Shown here: positions 1 through 8,535 of the stretch, one piece after another
Position numbering within the stretch: position 1 is the first letter of the stretch
Layout of the letters: each line of letters begins with the position of its first letter
NCBI GenBank assembly: GCA_937904325.1
Contig: CALGTK010000200.1
Coordinates: 1 to 51,799, forward strand
Source: an uncultured Planctomyces sp.
GTDB taxonomy: Bacteria > Planctomycetota > Planctomycetia > Planctomycetales > Planctomycetaceae
Length of the DNA stretch: 51,799 nt
Direction of reading: 5' to 3'
Program-made: the position numbers and the translations under genes
The notes under the pieces: generated by a model
The model's database searches: none
The model's input: the letters and a program-made list of their open reading frames with translations, nothing else
What the model was told of the DNA's origin: nothing

Positions 1-150
1 CTTGCATCCTCGAAACTCAAGAAGCTGCTCCGTGATGGAACGGAGCGAACTGTTGACGCACTTTGGAATCTATGCGGTCGCATCCTCGACCAGTTCTCAA
101 ACGAAGAATGTCGCAACTACTTCAAACACTGCGGCTACCGCTGCGATTAA
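1..150 (+). CDS. IS630-family transposase, C-terminal fragment (cut by window edge)
   Basis: Frame 1 is open from the first base to a TAA at 148-150 and encodes 49 residues. The end reads [20 protein letters not shown] followed by FKHCGYRCD. The pattern 'LW..... EECRNYF...GY' close to the terminus is typical of the tail of IS630/DDE-type transposases. The catalytic DDE region would lie left of the window, so whether the element is complete cannot be judged. I could not identify a terminal inverted repeat just downstream. A tail this short makes the family call likely but not certain. Confidence 0.65.
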   Translation, partial: LASSKLKKLLRDGTERTVDALWNLCGRILDQFSNEECRNYFKHCGYRCD

Positions 151-162
151 ATTCGATCGGCT

Positions 163-1656
163 TTAGTTCGAGGCTCGAAGGTCGTAGCACGCGAGGGCAT
201 TTTTCAGGCGGACGTACATTTTGCCGTCGGCGATGGCTGGGGTGGCGCAAGTGAGTGGGCCCTGTTTTCCGATCTTCGACTGGTAGAGTTTTTCGGATTT
301 TCCCTGGCTTTCTTTCGCCAGAGCGTTGACGCCGTGAAGTTCTCGCAGCGCGTCTTCGGTGTTGAGCAGTCCAGAGTTATCGACTTTGGCGTTGAAGAGC
401 GGCGTGAATTCTTCAGGTGTTGCTTCGACGCAAAGTATTCCTTCGAGGGCGTAGTAGACTTTCGAGTCTGCGGCAACAAGCGATGTGTACTGTGGCTGGC
501 CGACGTCCATGGTCGTCATCCACTCGGAGTCGCCGGATTCGAGATTCACGCAGGCGAGTCTTTTTTCACCCTGGACGTAAACATAATCTCCGACCACAAC
601 TGGGCTACTGCCTTTGTCCTGGCAACCGTTGAAGACCCATTGCTCTTCGGCACCGGCGGTCGACATTTTGAAACAGCGCATGCCTTTCTTGCGGCTGTTC
701 GAATAAGTGATGAGACGATCGCCTGAAACGACAGGCGTTGAAAGCCCGGCTTCGGACTTCACTGACCAGACTTCTTTGCCAGTATTGGCTTCGACGCAGA
801 TACTCGTTCCGCCGCCCGCGTTCAGGACGACAAAGTTTGTTCCGTCGTGTTGCCACAACACAGGGCTGGTGTGCGTGCCGCTGGTTTTCTTTGGATCGCC
901 TTCCCACGTGATGCTGCCGTTTTCGAGGCTGACTGCGTAAAGGTGCCCGGCCAGAAAGATGGCCAGGTCATCCGTGATGAGAAACGATGACTGCCAGAAC
1001 TCGTCGCGGAATGAGACTGGGAGTCGGACTTTCCAGATGCTCTTACCTGTTAAGGCGTCAACGCTGCGTACGTGACCGCCAGCTCCGAGAATGTAAAGCC
1101 GTCCGTCGGCGACGGTCGGTGAACCTGACTGCGGGAACCTTGTGTAGACGGAGTCAGTTTCGTTCTTCCAGATTTCTTTTCCATCAGCCGCGTTCAGGCA
1201 GTAGATCGTTTCGCGAAACACGTACGCTTTGGCGATGGCTTCGTCCTCGTCGCGACGCTTGACTTCGTACTCGGCGTATTCAGCATCCGTCATGCCGACT
1301 CGTTTTTGCGGAGCCAGCCAGGGAAACTTCTTTTTGGGAATATCGCTGATCTTCACCCGCTTGTGCGTGAAAAGGTAAACTCGCTGCTCGGCGGTTTCGT
1401 TACCCGGAAAGCTCGCAACGACCGGCGAGCCCCAGCCACCTTCGTTCTTGCCCGAACCGATCGGCTCGCTGATCCATGCCGCCTGCAGTCCATTTTTCGG
1501 CAGGCTATTCAGCAGGGCAGGGGACTCGCTGGCAACTCCATTTCGTTCGTTGCCTCGCCACTGCGTCCAGTCTGCGGCGTTTACTACGACCGCGAGTGTG
1601 AATGTGACTGTGATGGCAGAAGCAGAATGACGGACGGCGTGCGGGAAGAATTTCAC
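163..1656 (-). CDS. Secreted PQQ-like beta-propeller repeat protein (BamB-like fold)
   Basis: A GTG at 1656 is chosen as the start because a GGAGAG Shine-Dalgarno sits 6 bases upstream and the protein then opens with a signal peptide (hydrophobic ITVTFTLAVVVNAA). The open frame extends further upstream to 1758, but that extension looks unlike a signal sequence. The mature part starts ADWTQWRGNERNGV, the 'W.QWRG..R.G' opening common to planctomycete PQQ-repeat proteins. Repeats of the 'A.dG...W' type follow (for example LNAADGKEIWKNE, VDALTGKSIWKV, VEANTGKEVWSV), as expected for an eight-bladed pyrrolo-quinoline-quinone-like propeller. About 497 residues. Likely periplasmic or surface protein; enzymatic activity cannot be inferred. 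It is divergently arranged with the phosphoesterase at 1858. Confidence 0.85.
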   Translation of the reverse strand: MKFFPHAVRHSASAITVTFTLAVVVNAADWTQWRGNERNGVASESPALLNSLPKNGLQAAWISEPIGSGKNEGGWGSPVVASFPGNETAEQRVYLFTHKRVKISDIPKKKFPWLAPQKRVGMTDAEYAEYEVKRRDEDEAIAKAYVFRETIYCLNAADGKEIWKNETDSVYTRFPQSGSPTVADGRLYILGAGGHVRSVDALTGKSIWKVRLPVSFRDEFWQSSFLITDDLAIFLAGHLYAVSLENGSITWEGDPKKTSGTHTSPVLWQHDGTNFVVLNAGGGTSICVEANTGKEVWSVKSEAGLSTPVVSGDRLITYSNSRKKGMRCFKMSTAGAEEQWVFNGCQDKGSSPVVVGDYVYVQGEKRLACVNLESGDSEWMTTMDVGQPQYTSLVAADSKVYYALEGILCVEATPEEFTPLFNAKVDNSGLLNTEDALRELHGVNALAKESQGKSEKLYQSKIGKQGPLTCATPAIADGKMYVRLKNALACYDLRASN

Positions 1657-1857
1657 GGAAAGCTCTCCAGGTAATCGGGCTGGATCATGCGGCGGGCCGA
1701 CTGGTTGCATCGGTCTGGTCGACCGGAACCGGATTTGACTATAACAAAGACGTGGCACTCGGAAACCCGATCCGGTTCATCGACGTCGCCACTGAGACCG
1801 GTTGCTGCCCGATCCGAAGAACACGTTTGATTAAGGTAGCGTATTGGAGAGTTGGAC

Positions 1858-2808
1858 GTGAAGAGTGCTCCGTCGCCACAGAGTATTTCGGAATCGGACT
1901 CGGTTGTGACCGGCTCTGTCGATGATGGCAAGCGATGGTCTCGTCGTCGGTTTCTTGCAACGGGAGTCGCGGGCAGCTTTGCAGCCTGCACAGCATCCGG
2001 AGCGTGGGCGTTGTGGGGAGCACCTCACAACGTCGAGCTCGTAAATGTTCCGATGCCGCTGCGTGATCTTCCTGACTCGCTGATTGGCAAGACGATCGTC
2101 CAGATCAGCGATCTACATGTTGGACCAATCGTCAGCCACGAATATCTGAGGCATTGCCTGGAGCTGGTGTCATCTTTGGAGCCAGATATTGTAGCGGTGA
2201 CCGGCGACTTCGTTTCGTACGACGGACCCGCTCGGATTGACGAGGCCGTTTCTTTGCTCGCCGATATGCAACGGGGGAAACTGGCGACGATCGCCGTCAC
2301 CGGGAACCACGACTTCGGCTTTTCTCGCGATGGATTTACGAATCGCCAGGTGGCCGATGCGCTGACTGAGAAACTCGACGGAATCGGTATTCAATTGCTG
2401 CGAAACTCGGCTATTGAAATTGGCGGCTTGCGGTTGCTGGGCGTTGACGACTTCTGGGGCCCGACTCACGAACTGGACGAAACATTGTCGTCAGGCGATG
2501 GGGATCGGCCATCGGTAATGCTCTGTCACAACCCGGACTTCGTCGACCAGCCGGGGTGGGATGACTATCGAGGCTGGATCCTGGCAGGCCACACGCACGG
2601 CGGTCAGGTTCGGCTGCCGTTCTGCAAGCCGCCGATTCTGCCCATTCGAAATCGCGACTACGCTGCAGGGGAAATCGATCTTTCCGGAAGCAGGACGCTC
2701 TACGTGAATCGCGGACTGGGATATCTTCGGAAAGTTCGGCTTAATGTTCGACCAGAGATCACCGTGTTCGAACTCTCTCGTGCAGCGTTAAATGACCTCG
2801 CTTCTTGA
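1858..2808 (+). CDS. Tat-exported metallophosphoesterase (YkuE/LpxG-like)
   Basis: Calcineurin-like phosphoesterase of about 316 residues. Metal-binding motifs occur in the usual order: SDLH (in QISDLHVG), GDFV, GNHDFGF, CHNPDF and the terminal GHTHGGQ. The N-terminus carries a twin-arginine signal (RWSRRRFLATGVAG followed by a hydrophobic stretch), so export in folded form by Tat is expected. The GTG at 1858 is preferred over the TTG at 1852 because GGAGAG (1846-1851) is then spaced 6 bases away. This subfamily includes YkuE-like enzymes and UDP-2,3-diacylglucosamine hydrolases; the substrate here is unknown. The short gap and divergence from the PQQ gene at 1656 imply a shared promoter region between 1657 and 1845. 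Confidence 0.9.
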   Translation: MKSAPSPQSISESDSVVTGSVDDGKRWSRRRFLATGVAGSFAACTASGAWALWGAPHNVELVNVPMPLRDLPDSLIGKTIVQISDLHVGPIVSHEYLRHCLELVSSLEPDIVAVTGDFVSYDGPARIDEAVSLLADMQRGKLATIAVTGNHDFGFSRDGFTNRQVADALTEKLDGIGIQLLRNSAIEIGGLRLLGVDDFWGPTHELDETLSSGDGDRPSVMLCHNPDFVDQPGWDDYRGWILAGHTHGGQVRLPFCKPPILPIRNRDYAAGEIDLSGSRTLYVNRGLGYLRKVRLNVRPEITVFELSRAALNDLAS

Positions 2809-2830
2809 TCAGCCTTCGGTTTGCGAGTTG

Positions 2831-3010
2831 TTAAACCACCGAGCCGCGGACCTTCTCAAGTTCGTCAGAGAGTTCGACGATTCGTTTCTGCTGGTCTTCG
2901 CAGACCATGCACAGTTCGGCAACGATATTCGCCAGTTGTTTGACGTCCTGATCTTTGACCATCAGGTTAACGGCATTTTGTCGCAGTCGTTGGATGACAG
3001 AAGTAGCCAT
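2831..3010 (-). CDS. Small coiled-coil protein of 59 residues
   Basis: Minus-strand ORF from ATG at 3010 to TAA at 2831, just under common ORF-length cut-offs. A GGAGA ribosome-binding site lies 6 bases before the ATG. The protein starts MATSVIQRLRQNAVNLMVKD and the second half (EDQQKRIVELSDELEKVR) has heptad-like hydrophobic spacing typical of a short coiled coil. It contains two cysteines in CMVC. No family recognised. It lies tail-to-tail with the metallophosphoesterase gene (22 bases apart). Codon use looks like that of neighbouring real genes. Confidence 0.7.
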   Translation of the reverse strand: MATSVIQRLRQNAVNLMVKDQDVKQLANIVAELCMVCEDQQKRIVELSDELEKVRGSVV

Positions 3011-3414
3011 GGCATATCTCCAGATTCTGAGCGTGTAGTGCTTTGAAATTGGAACGTCAAAGGCGGGGATTTCGAGGTGGGACGTCGGAAGGTAGCGATG
3101 TAAAACCTCGATGTCGCGTCTATTGAAACTGCCAGCAGGATTGCTTGCGGTAAGCCGCGACTGAACTTGTCAGAGTCGTCGCTGGATGCCGCCATTCGAA
3201 AGCGGAAAAAGTCGACAGAGCTGAGAATCTCAAACTTCTGCCGGCTTCGGTTTTCCACCATTTCAGCCAATTGGAACATCGGTTAAGAGTCGGCTTTGGC
3301 ATCATTTCTTGAGTATAGTTATGAAAACGTTCGGACAAACAACTATGTGTTCTGCTCGAGGGACTCTGGTCGCAGTGTGACCAGAGTCTGGAATATTCGA
3401 GGAGTGTTTGGCTA
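3011..3414. other. Non-coding stretch with a perfect 10-bp hairpin
   Basis: Contains the upstream region of the 59-residue protein and, at 3362-3388, a perfect inverted repeat. Arms GACTCTGGTC and GACCAGAGTC are separated by 7 bases. It is not followed by a T-run, so it is not a typical intrinsic terminator. It sits just before the DUF1559 remnant. No convincing coding region seen on either strand. Confidence 0.45.
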
Positions 3415-3895
3415 CCGAAGATGAAAATCCGCGACATCGCAGACGGGACAAGCAATACGATCGCCGTCAGTGAACGTGTCAAAGGAACCAGTTCCGGAGG
3501 AACTGGCGAGAATGGAACATAGCGAGTGATCCAATTGGACATGGCCCAAATCAACTGCTGGCAGAACCCATCTTTGGCGTATTCCGGGATCGAGGGCTTA
3601 AGATCGTCTCAGGAAGAGTCAAATTTCGCTCTGGGTGATCGATTTGAGACGGACAGACCCAAAGAAATGGGTTCGTTGCAACCTTCCCACCAAATGGTCC
3701 CAGTTGCTACAACGGAAACAATGGAAATGCCGACTCAGACCATGCTGTTGTGACTGCAACGAACGCACACACCCACCGGATGTGTACACATCCTCTTTTT
3801 GTGCCTGAACGCTTTGCGGATCAGTAAAACCGGCAATCGGCCCAACGTTTCCAATCTGCACGACCGGCCTGGCTGTTTCTAAACACAACACAAAC
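3415..3895 (+). pseudogene. Decayed DUF1559 (prepilin-like, planctomycete family) gene remnant
   Basis: Pieces of a DUF1559 C-terminal half can be read in shifted frames. At 3421 MKIRDIADGTSNTIAVSERV matches the family hallmark 'DGTSNT....E'. It is followed by a TAG after GENGT. Near 3667-3750 the frame reads PPNGPSCYNGNGNADSDHAV then VTAT, the usual segment before the conserved 'HtGGvhvlfaDGSVRF' block. That block survives only as VHILF and, further on, LRISKTGN. Stops and frameshifts interrupt it and no N-terminal pilin-like helix is visible. Intact DUF1559 proteins are about 300-350 residues with an N-terminal methylation-type helix. This is a non-functional relic. Confidence 0.75.
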
Positions 3896-4227
3896 ACGAA
3901 GAGGCACTAAAACGCGTGCGAGCCCATATTCGACCTGACTCGCCTGTCAATCCGGTCCGAAATTGTCAGTTACAAGGATCAGTGATAGTGGGCATTCTGA
4001 AGTTCACTCGAAAGTTCTTGACGAAGGTTTGTCTCAGGATGATTCTGATGCAAACTGTAGGGAACGGGAAGGAAATCCTTCCGCGCGCCGAAAGTTACAG
4101 GAGTCGTTGCGGAACCAGGTTTCTAGTCAACTACTGAACTCACTCAATTATCAGTCCCAGGATTACGGTCTGGATATCTACCAGGCAGACAAGCTGCTGG
4201 CAGATATACCCACCCAGGAGACGAGTT
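3896..4227. other. Intergenic stretch upstream of the DUF1598 gene
   Basis: No gene supported. A plus-strand frame open from a TTG at 3963 runs through into the following gene region, but it has no ribosome-binding site and an unusual composition. The promoter of the DUF1598 gene is expected here, but I see no clear -35/-10 pair. Confidence 0.3.
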
Positions 4228-6231
4228 ATGCAGGTCCGAACGCACCAGCCTCGAATTTTCGCGACTCGACGCGGATCGACAGACGCGACCATAATCGTTG
4301 TCGTGGCTTGTCTCACGCTCGCCGCGGCTGGCGGATTCTTCTATCAGAAGATTGCCCAGACGGCTGTCGCTGAAGAGGAGCAGGCTCGCGCCGCAGAGAT
4401 TGCCGGGCCGCTGGCCGCGTTTAAAGCTTCTGCAGGAGATAACGAACCCGAAGTTGCAGGTGCGAATGAAACTACGACAACGGTCATCTCAGTCGCCGCC
4501 AGCGATCCTGGTAACCTTGACCATCAGGTTGCCCTTGCTTCATTGCGGGAGAACCTTACTGATCGAGACGAACTGGCCGACCCAGTCACCTCGCTCGAAG
4601 ATCAGATTCTGGCTCACATCGAATTCGGCGAATTCACGCGGGCTGTTGAGATTGCCAAAACGTCGACCGACGCTGAAGAGCGATCACAATTGCTGGGGCT
4701 CGTCGCTGATGCTCAACTCAAGATTGGTGACTTTGGTGCGGCTCTGGGTTCGATTCGTTCGATGCCAGACTACAACGAACGGCAGATCGCTCGTGACAGG
4801 CATCTTGACGAGCAGGCTCTGGCTGGCGGCAACGGTGCTGACTTCACACAGCTCATCGATCTGATCATGCAGGAAACGGAAGGCCTCTGGGAAGAAGTCG
4901 ACGGTTCGGGCGGAACGATCTCTGAATTCGAACAGGGTGTTCGGGTCGAACCGAACGGCGTGTTGCGAACTCAGACTGCTCAGGAACAGTCTGGTCGTCT
5001 TAAAGACCTCGGCATTCAGGTTCGCGAAGCTCTGTTGAACAACGAAATAGCTCAAGTCAGCGGCCTGCGAGTCATCTCGCTGCCTCGGCTGGAGGAAGCC
5101 GTTGCCAGGCGGCTTGAGCAGGGCAAAGAACCAACGATTTCAATGCAGCTGCTCGGTGGACTGACTTCGATCAAGCACGTCTTTGTTTATCCGGAGGATC
5201 AGGAAATCGTGATCGCCGGCCCGGCCGAAGGCTGGAAGTACAACGACAACGGCCTGCCGGTCGGTGTCGAAAGCGGCAAGCCAGTCATGCAGCTCGACGA
5301 CCTTGTTACGGTATTGCGAGCGTTCTCGGCCACCGGCCAGAAGTTCTTCTCCTGCTCAATCAATCCTCGGGAAGAGGGTCTTAAGAATCTGAAGGGCTTC
5401 GTCGAGCAGACCAGCTCGCGCCCGCTGCGTCCCGGTGCCGCCGTTCAAAACTGGGTCGGCCAACTTCAGCAGCAGCTCGGACGCCAGGACATCGTCTACT
5501 CAGGAATCAATCCTGAATCGCGAGTCGCTCGAACGATCGTCGAAGCTGACTACCGGATGAAACTCATCGGAATCGGTAAGTACGACTTCGCAGGCAGCTC
5601 AAAGATTCCAAGCATCTTCGACCTGATGACAGCCGAAGAGCAGAAAGCTTCGAAGCTGGACGCTCTGCGCTGGTGGCTGACGATGAAGTACGACGCTGTT
5701 CTGCACACTGCAGACCGCAACGGATTTGAATTCGTTGGCTCGTCAGTGCTCTGCCAGTCGGAGAATCAGTTTCTGAACGCTCAGGGCAAGCAGGTTCAGA
5801 CCGGGCAGTCTGAGGGTTCGAATCTGGTGTTTGCTCAAACATTTACGACAAAGTACGAGGAACTGGCGAAGCAGGACATCGTTTTTGCCGATCTGAAGAA
5901 TGTCTTCGACCTTTCGCTCGTCGCCGCGATTCTGCAGCACGAGGGAGTAGCTCGGAACGTTGGCTGGGATTTGGGAGTCTTCTCCAACGAAGGTTCGTAC
6001 ATCACCACTCGGCACGACGCTCCGCGGGAAGTTGACTCGGTCGTCAACCATCGAGTCTTCCGTGGTCGCGACATCGTTGTTCAGGTTGCCGGCGGTGTCC
6101 GAGCTGACCTTGGCAGCGTGATCGCCGACGTCAGCGTCTACCGTGCAGGCGTTCGTCTGGACGGTACGGCCGACAAGGTTCGAACGGACGAAGAACTGCC
6201 TGCAAACCGCTGGTGGTGGGACGCTCGCTGA
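4228..6231 (+). CDS. DUF1598-type membrane-anchored planctomycete protein
   Basis: 667 residues, starting at an ATG with AGGAGA 6 bases upstream. A single N-terminal transmembrane anchor (TIIVVVACLTLAAAGGFF, about residues 20-38) is followed by an acidic, alanine-rich linker and a repeat-like helical region (about 100-210; EFGEFTRAVEIAKT, KIGDFGAALGSIRSM) resembling TPR units. The long C-terminal domain (about 270-667) contains LRVISLPRLEEAVARRLEQG and ends ELPANRWWWDAR. This layout matches my recollection of the DUF1598 family, which is essentially restricted to Planctomycetes and has no known function. The protein probably faces the periplasm. A terminator follows at 6298. DUF assignment is from memory. 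Confidence 0.7.
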   Translation: MQVRTHQPRIFATRRGSTDATIIVVVACLTLAAAGGFFYQKIAQTAVAEEEQARAAEIAGPLAAFKASAGDNEPEVAGANETTTTVISVAASDPGNLDHQVALASLRENLTDRDELADPVTSLEDQILAHIEFGEFTRAVEIAKTSTDAEERSQLLGLVADAQLKIGDFGAALGSIRSMPDYNERQIARDRHLDEQALAGGNGADFTQLIDLIMQETEGLWEEVDGSGGTISEFEQGVRVEPNGVLRTQTAQEQSGRLKDLGIQVREALLNNEIAQVSGLRVISLPRLEEAVARRLEQGKEPTISMQLLGGLTSIKHVFVYPEDQEIVIAGPAEGWKYNDNGLPVGVESGKPVMQLDDLVTVLRAFSATGQKFFSCSINPREEGLKNLKGFVEQTSSRPLRPGAAVQNWVGQLQQQLGRQDIVYSGINPESRVARTIVEADYRMKLIGIGKYDFAGSSKIPSIFDLMTAEEQKASKLDALRWWLTMKYDAVLHTADRNGFEFVGSSVLCQSENQFLNAQGKQVQTGQSEGSNLVFAQTFTTKYEELAKQDIVFADLKNVFDLSLVAAILQHEGVARNVGWDLGVFSNEGSYITTRHDAPREVDSVVNHRVFRGRDIVVQVAGGVRADLGSVIADVSVYRAGVRLDGTADKVRTDEELPANRWWWDAR

Positions 6232-6297
6232 TTCTTTACAGGACTGGTGTTCTGTACTGAATCAGCCAATGGGAGATTCACAATCAGAATTGAATTC

Positions 6298-6337
6298 AAG
6301 AGGGGCAGGCCATCATTGGTCGTCCCTCTTTTCTTAT
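6298..6337 (+). terminator. Intrinsic terminator after the DUF1598 gene
   Basis: AAGAGGG (6298-6304) pairs with CCCTCTT (6324-6330). An inner helix GGCCA/TGGTC closes most of the loop, and TTCTTATTT follows. It lies 67 bases after the stop codon. Confidence 0.75.
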
Positions 6338-6590
6338 TTGCCGTCGCTTATGCAATACTGAGAACAAACGAGCGCAACGAAGAAGTTCAGGGGCAGGATT
6401 CAGAAGGAAATTCCAGTGTTTGCGGCCGACTCGTCCGGTTGCGTAAGAACCACGGAATCCGTATCCTGCTCGGCCTTGTAGAAACTGTCCCGGACGTAAT
6501 TTGCGCCGGTTTTCAACAACCTCTCAGTAAACAACGAGAGAGGCGATTAATCATGAGCAAGCTCAGTTAGTAAAGAAAAAGGGGCGTTTG
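6338..6590. other. rpsU leader region
   Basis: Region upstream of rpsU. CCTCTC (6520-6525) and GAGAGG (6538-6543) can form a hairpin shortly before the S21 start, a possible site for control of ribosomal-protein translation. A short minus-strand frame of about 44 codons (6400-6534) has gene-like codons but only TTG starts. Nothing else supported. Confidence 0.3.
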
Positions 6591-6779
6591 GTGGTCAAGT
6601 TGCGACTTCGAGACGGGGAGAAGATTCAGGACGCAGTGAAGCGATTTCGGAAGCTCGTAGAGCACGCTGGGATCAAGAAGGAAATGCGTCGTCGCGAATA
6701 CTACGAAAAGCCGAGCGATACTGATCGTCGAGCTCGCCGACGTGCAGAACGTCGCGCACGCCTCAACAAAGCCACATAA
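6591..6779 (+). CDS. rpsU: 30S ribosomal protein S21
   Basis: A 62-residue basic protein, [10 protein letters not shown] then [20 protein letters not shown] and a C-terminal run rich in arginine ([12 protein letters not shown]). The block '[18 protein letters not shown]' is diagnostic of S21, a small-subunit protein involved in initiation. The GTG at 6591 is chosen over the TTG at 6588 because AAGGGG is then spaced 6 bases away and because S21 begins with a single 'MVKL'. The gene is monocistronic, bounded by the terminator at 6806. Confidence 0.97.
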   Translation: MVKLRLRDGEKIQDAVKRFRKLVEHAGIKKEMRRREYYEKPSDTDRRARRRAERRARLNKAT

Positions 6780-6805
6780 TTGGTCTGACAGAATAATTAC
6801 CAGTA

Positions 6806-6846
6806 GGCCGCTTTCTGTATCAAACACAATGAGCGGCCGCTTTTTT
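6806..6846 (+). terminator. Intrinsic terminator after rpsU
   Basis: GGCCGCT (6806-6812) pairs with AGCGGCC (6832-6838), followed by GC and six T (6841-6846). It lies 26 bases beyond the rpsU stop. Its 3' arm is also the start of the short leader ORF discussed for aroF control. Confidence 0.8.
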
Positions 6847-6944
6847 CGACGCGAGTGGCCCACTTCCCTCGAACGTTGAATAAGAGAACCTTGCTGGGCA
6901 GTACCATTGGCACCCTCAATACATCGAGGGTGCTTTTTCTTTTT
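6829..6944 (+). promoter_or_regulatory. Candidate transcription attenuator in front of DAHP synthase
   Basis: A hairpin GCACCCTC (6910-6917) / GAGGGTGC (6926-6933) with a T-rich tract to 6944 ends only 8 bases before the DAHP synthase ATG, so it would stop transcription before the gene. An alternative partner exists: CCCTCGA (6866-6872) is exactly complementary to TCGAGGG (6924-6930), which is most of the terminator's 3' arm. A 16-codon ORF starting at 6829 (MSGRFFRREWPTSLER) covers that alternative partner and contains two Phe codons and one Trp codon. This fits amino-acid-responsive attenuation of aromatic biosynthesis. The ORF lacks a clear ribosome-binding site, which is the main weakness. 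Confidence 0.5.
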
Positions 6945-6952
6945 GGTGAACC

Positions 6953-8011
6953 ATGCCGACTCCCCAGGAACTACGAACCCAGAACCTCCGAATTCGCGGT
7001 ACCGAATCGCTGATTTCGCCAAAGGAACTTAAGGACGAGTTTCCAATCTCCGAAGCCGCGACTAAGACTGTCGTTGCTCATCGCGAGATTCTCCAGAAAA
7101 TCATCTCTGGCGAAGATTCGCGGCCAGTCGCGATCGTCGGTCCTTGCTCGATTCACAACACGAATCTTGGGCTGGAATACGCACAAAATCTGAAGACACT
7201 GGCCGACGAAGTTCAGGATCAGATCTTCGTGATCATGCGTGTGTACTTCGAAAAACCACGCACGACAGTCGGCTGGAAGGGGCTGATCAATGATCCCCAC
7301 ATGAACGACACGTTCGACATCAATACCGGGCTCCGCCGAGCTCGCAAGTTGCTGCTGGACATCAACGAAATCGGTCTCTCTGCCGCGACCGAACTGTTGG
7401 AACCGGTTACGCCTCAATACATCGCCGACCTGATCACGCTGGGAGCGATCGGTGCCCGCACGACGGAATCACCGACGCACCGGCAAATGGCGAGCGGACT
7501 TTCGATGCCGGTCGGATTTAAAAACGGAACCGACGGAAGCCTGCAGAGCGCACTCGATGCATTGCTGTCCGCAAAGACCGAACACAGTTTCCTCGGCATC
7601 GACGAGGACGGCCGAACCTGTATCGTTAACACCGCGGGAAACCCGTGGGGGCACTTGATGCTGCGAGGTGGTCGGTCGGGTCCGAACTTTGGCGCCGAGT
7701 CGATCAACTCTGCCGCCGAGCGACTGGAATCAGCCGGCCTGACACCGAAGATGATCGTCGACTGCAGCCACGCAAATTCCAACAAGGATTACAGCAAGCA
7801 ACACGTCGCCTGGAACGACGTCATCGGGCAGAAAGCCGCCGGCAACGCCTCAATCATGGGCCTGATGCTGGAAAGCAATCTCAAAGCCGGCAATCAGAAT
7901 CTTACCGATCCAGCGAAAATCGAGCACGGTGTTTCCATCACGGACGGCTGCATCGATTTCGCAGAAACCGAGCATCTCCTCCGCACTGCTGCCGCCACGC
8001 TGGCTGGGTAG
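6953..8011 (+). CDS. aroF/aroG: 3-deoxy-7-phosphoheptulonate (DAHP) synthase, class I
   Basis: 352 residues. It condenses phosphoenolpyruvate with erythrose 4-phosphate in the first step of the shikimate pathway, in the cytoplasm. Class I (AroFGH-type) signatures include VAIVGPCSIHN, VIMRVYFEKPRTTVGWKGL, INDPHMN, GARTTESPTHRQMASGLSMP, FKNGTDGS and MIVDCSHANSNK. The length is normal for the Phe/Tyr/Trp-sensitive class I enzymes. Which amino acid inhibits this copy cannot be told from sequence. GGTGA immediately after the terminator T-tract can act as ribosome-binding site. The position directly behind a terminator hairpin suggests transcription attenuation. Confidence 0.97.
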   Translation: MPTPQELRTQNLRIRGTESLISPKELKDEFPISEAATKTVVAHREILQKIISGEDSRPVAIVGPCSIHNTNLGLEYAQNLKTLADEVQDQIFVIMRVYFEKPRTTVGWKGLINDPHMNDTFDINTGLRRARKLLLDINEIGLSAATELLEPVTPQYIADLITLGAIGARTTESPTHRQMASGLSMPVGFKNGTDGSLQSALDALLSAKTEHSFLGIDEDGRTCIVNTAGNPWGHLMLRGGRSGPNFGAESINSAAERLESAGLTPKMIVDCSHANSNKDYSKQHVAWNDVIGQKAAGNASIMGLMLESNLKAGNQNLTDPAKIEHGVSITDGCIDFAETEHLLRTAAATLAG

Positions 8012-8535
8012 ATGGCGACAATGGCTCGCGTGTCTGAACGGTCTTTTGCACAGGGTGTGTCTCGACGCACCACTCCTTCGTGGGTACTGGGTACCAGTGT
8101 CGTGCAGCGACAAGAGGAATTTCTTAGCTGACGGTGCCATGCCTCTTGCGGCCTCGTCGTACTGGTTGCGAGCAACCTGTGCCACCCACTGTCTTCCCAA
8201 CGTCGCTCCTCACCAGTGTTAGACTTTACCGGTTATGACGGTTGTGGGTGACGTAACGGTCCCGAAATCTGCAACGACAGAAGCGGTCGATCTGCTTGCT
8301 GTCGATTTTGAGTTTCGATTATGACGAAGACTCCAGACGTGTCGTTTACGCGGCGGACGTTCTGTCTGTGGAAAGTCCGTCCAGCGGCAACACATCAGCA
8401 GTTCCCAGTTCGAAGAGTCGGGGCTGCTGATAACACTAGGTTGACCGTTTTCGACGTGACAAGTTTGATAAACGGTTTCTGCATTACAACGGCGGGCTGA
8501 GCGGATCGCCAGCTTTCAAGGATACGGTGATTTCT
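8012..8535. other. Intergenic stretch with planctomycete-style inverted repeats
   Basis: No gene seen. The stretch holds GGTTGC/GCAACC with a 2-base loop near 8164-8177, within a longer segment that begins GGTGCCATGCC and ends TGTGCCACCC. It also holds the near-palindrome CTGGGTACCAG around 8087-8097. Similar 'GGGTGGCAC ... GTGCCACCC' intergenic elements are common in planctomycete genomes; another lies at 32641. TTGACC at 8441 could be a -35 element, but the matching -10 is poor. Confidence 0.35.

Noticed and set aside
2962-3279. Minus-strand frame of 105 codons
   Set aside because: Overlaps the better supported 59-residue gene in another frame and has no ribosome-binding site.
3963-4373. 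Plus-strand frame of 136 codons from a TTG
   Set aside because: No ribosome-binding site, runs into the DUF1598 gene in another frame, and lacks any domain signal.
6247-6570. Plus-strand frame of 107 codons
   Set aside because: Runs through the DUF1598 terminator and the rpsU leader and has no ribosome-binding site.
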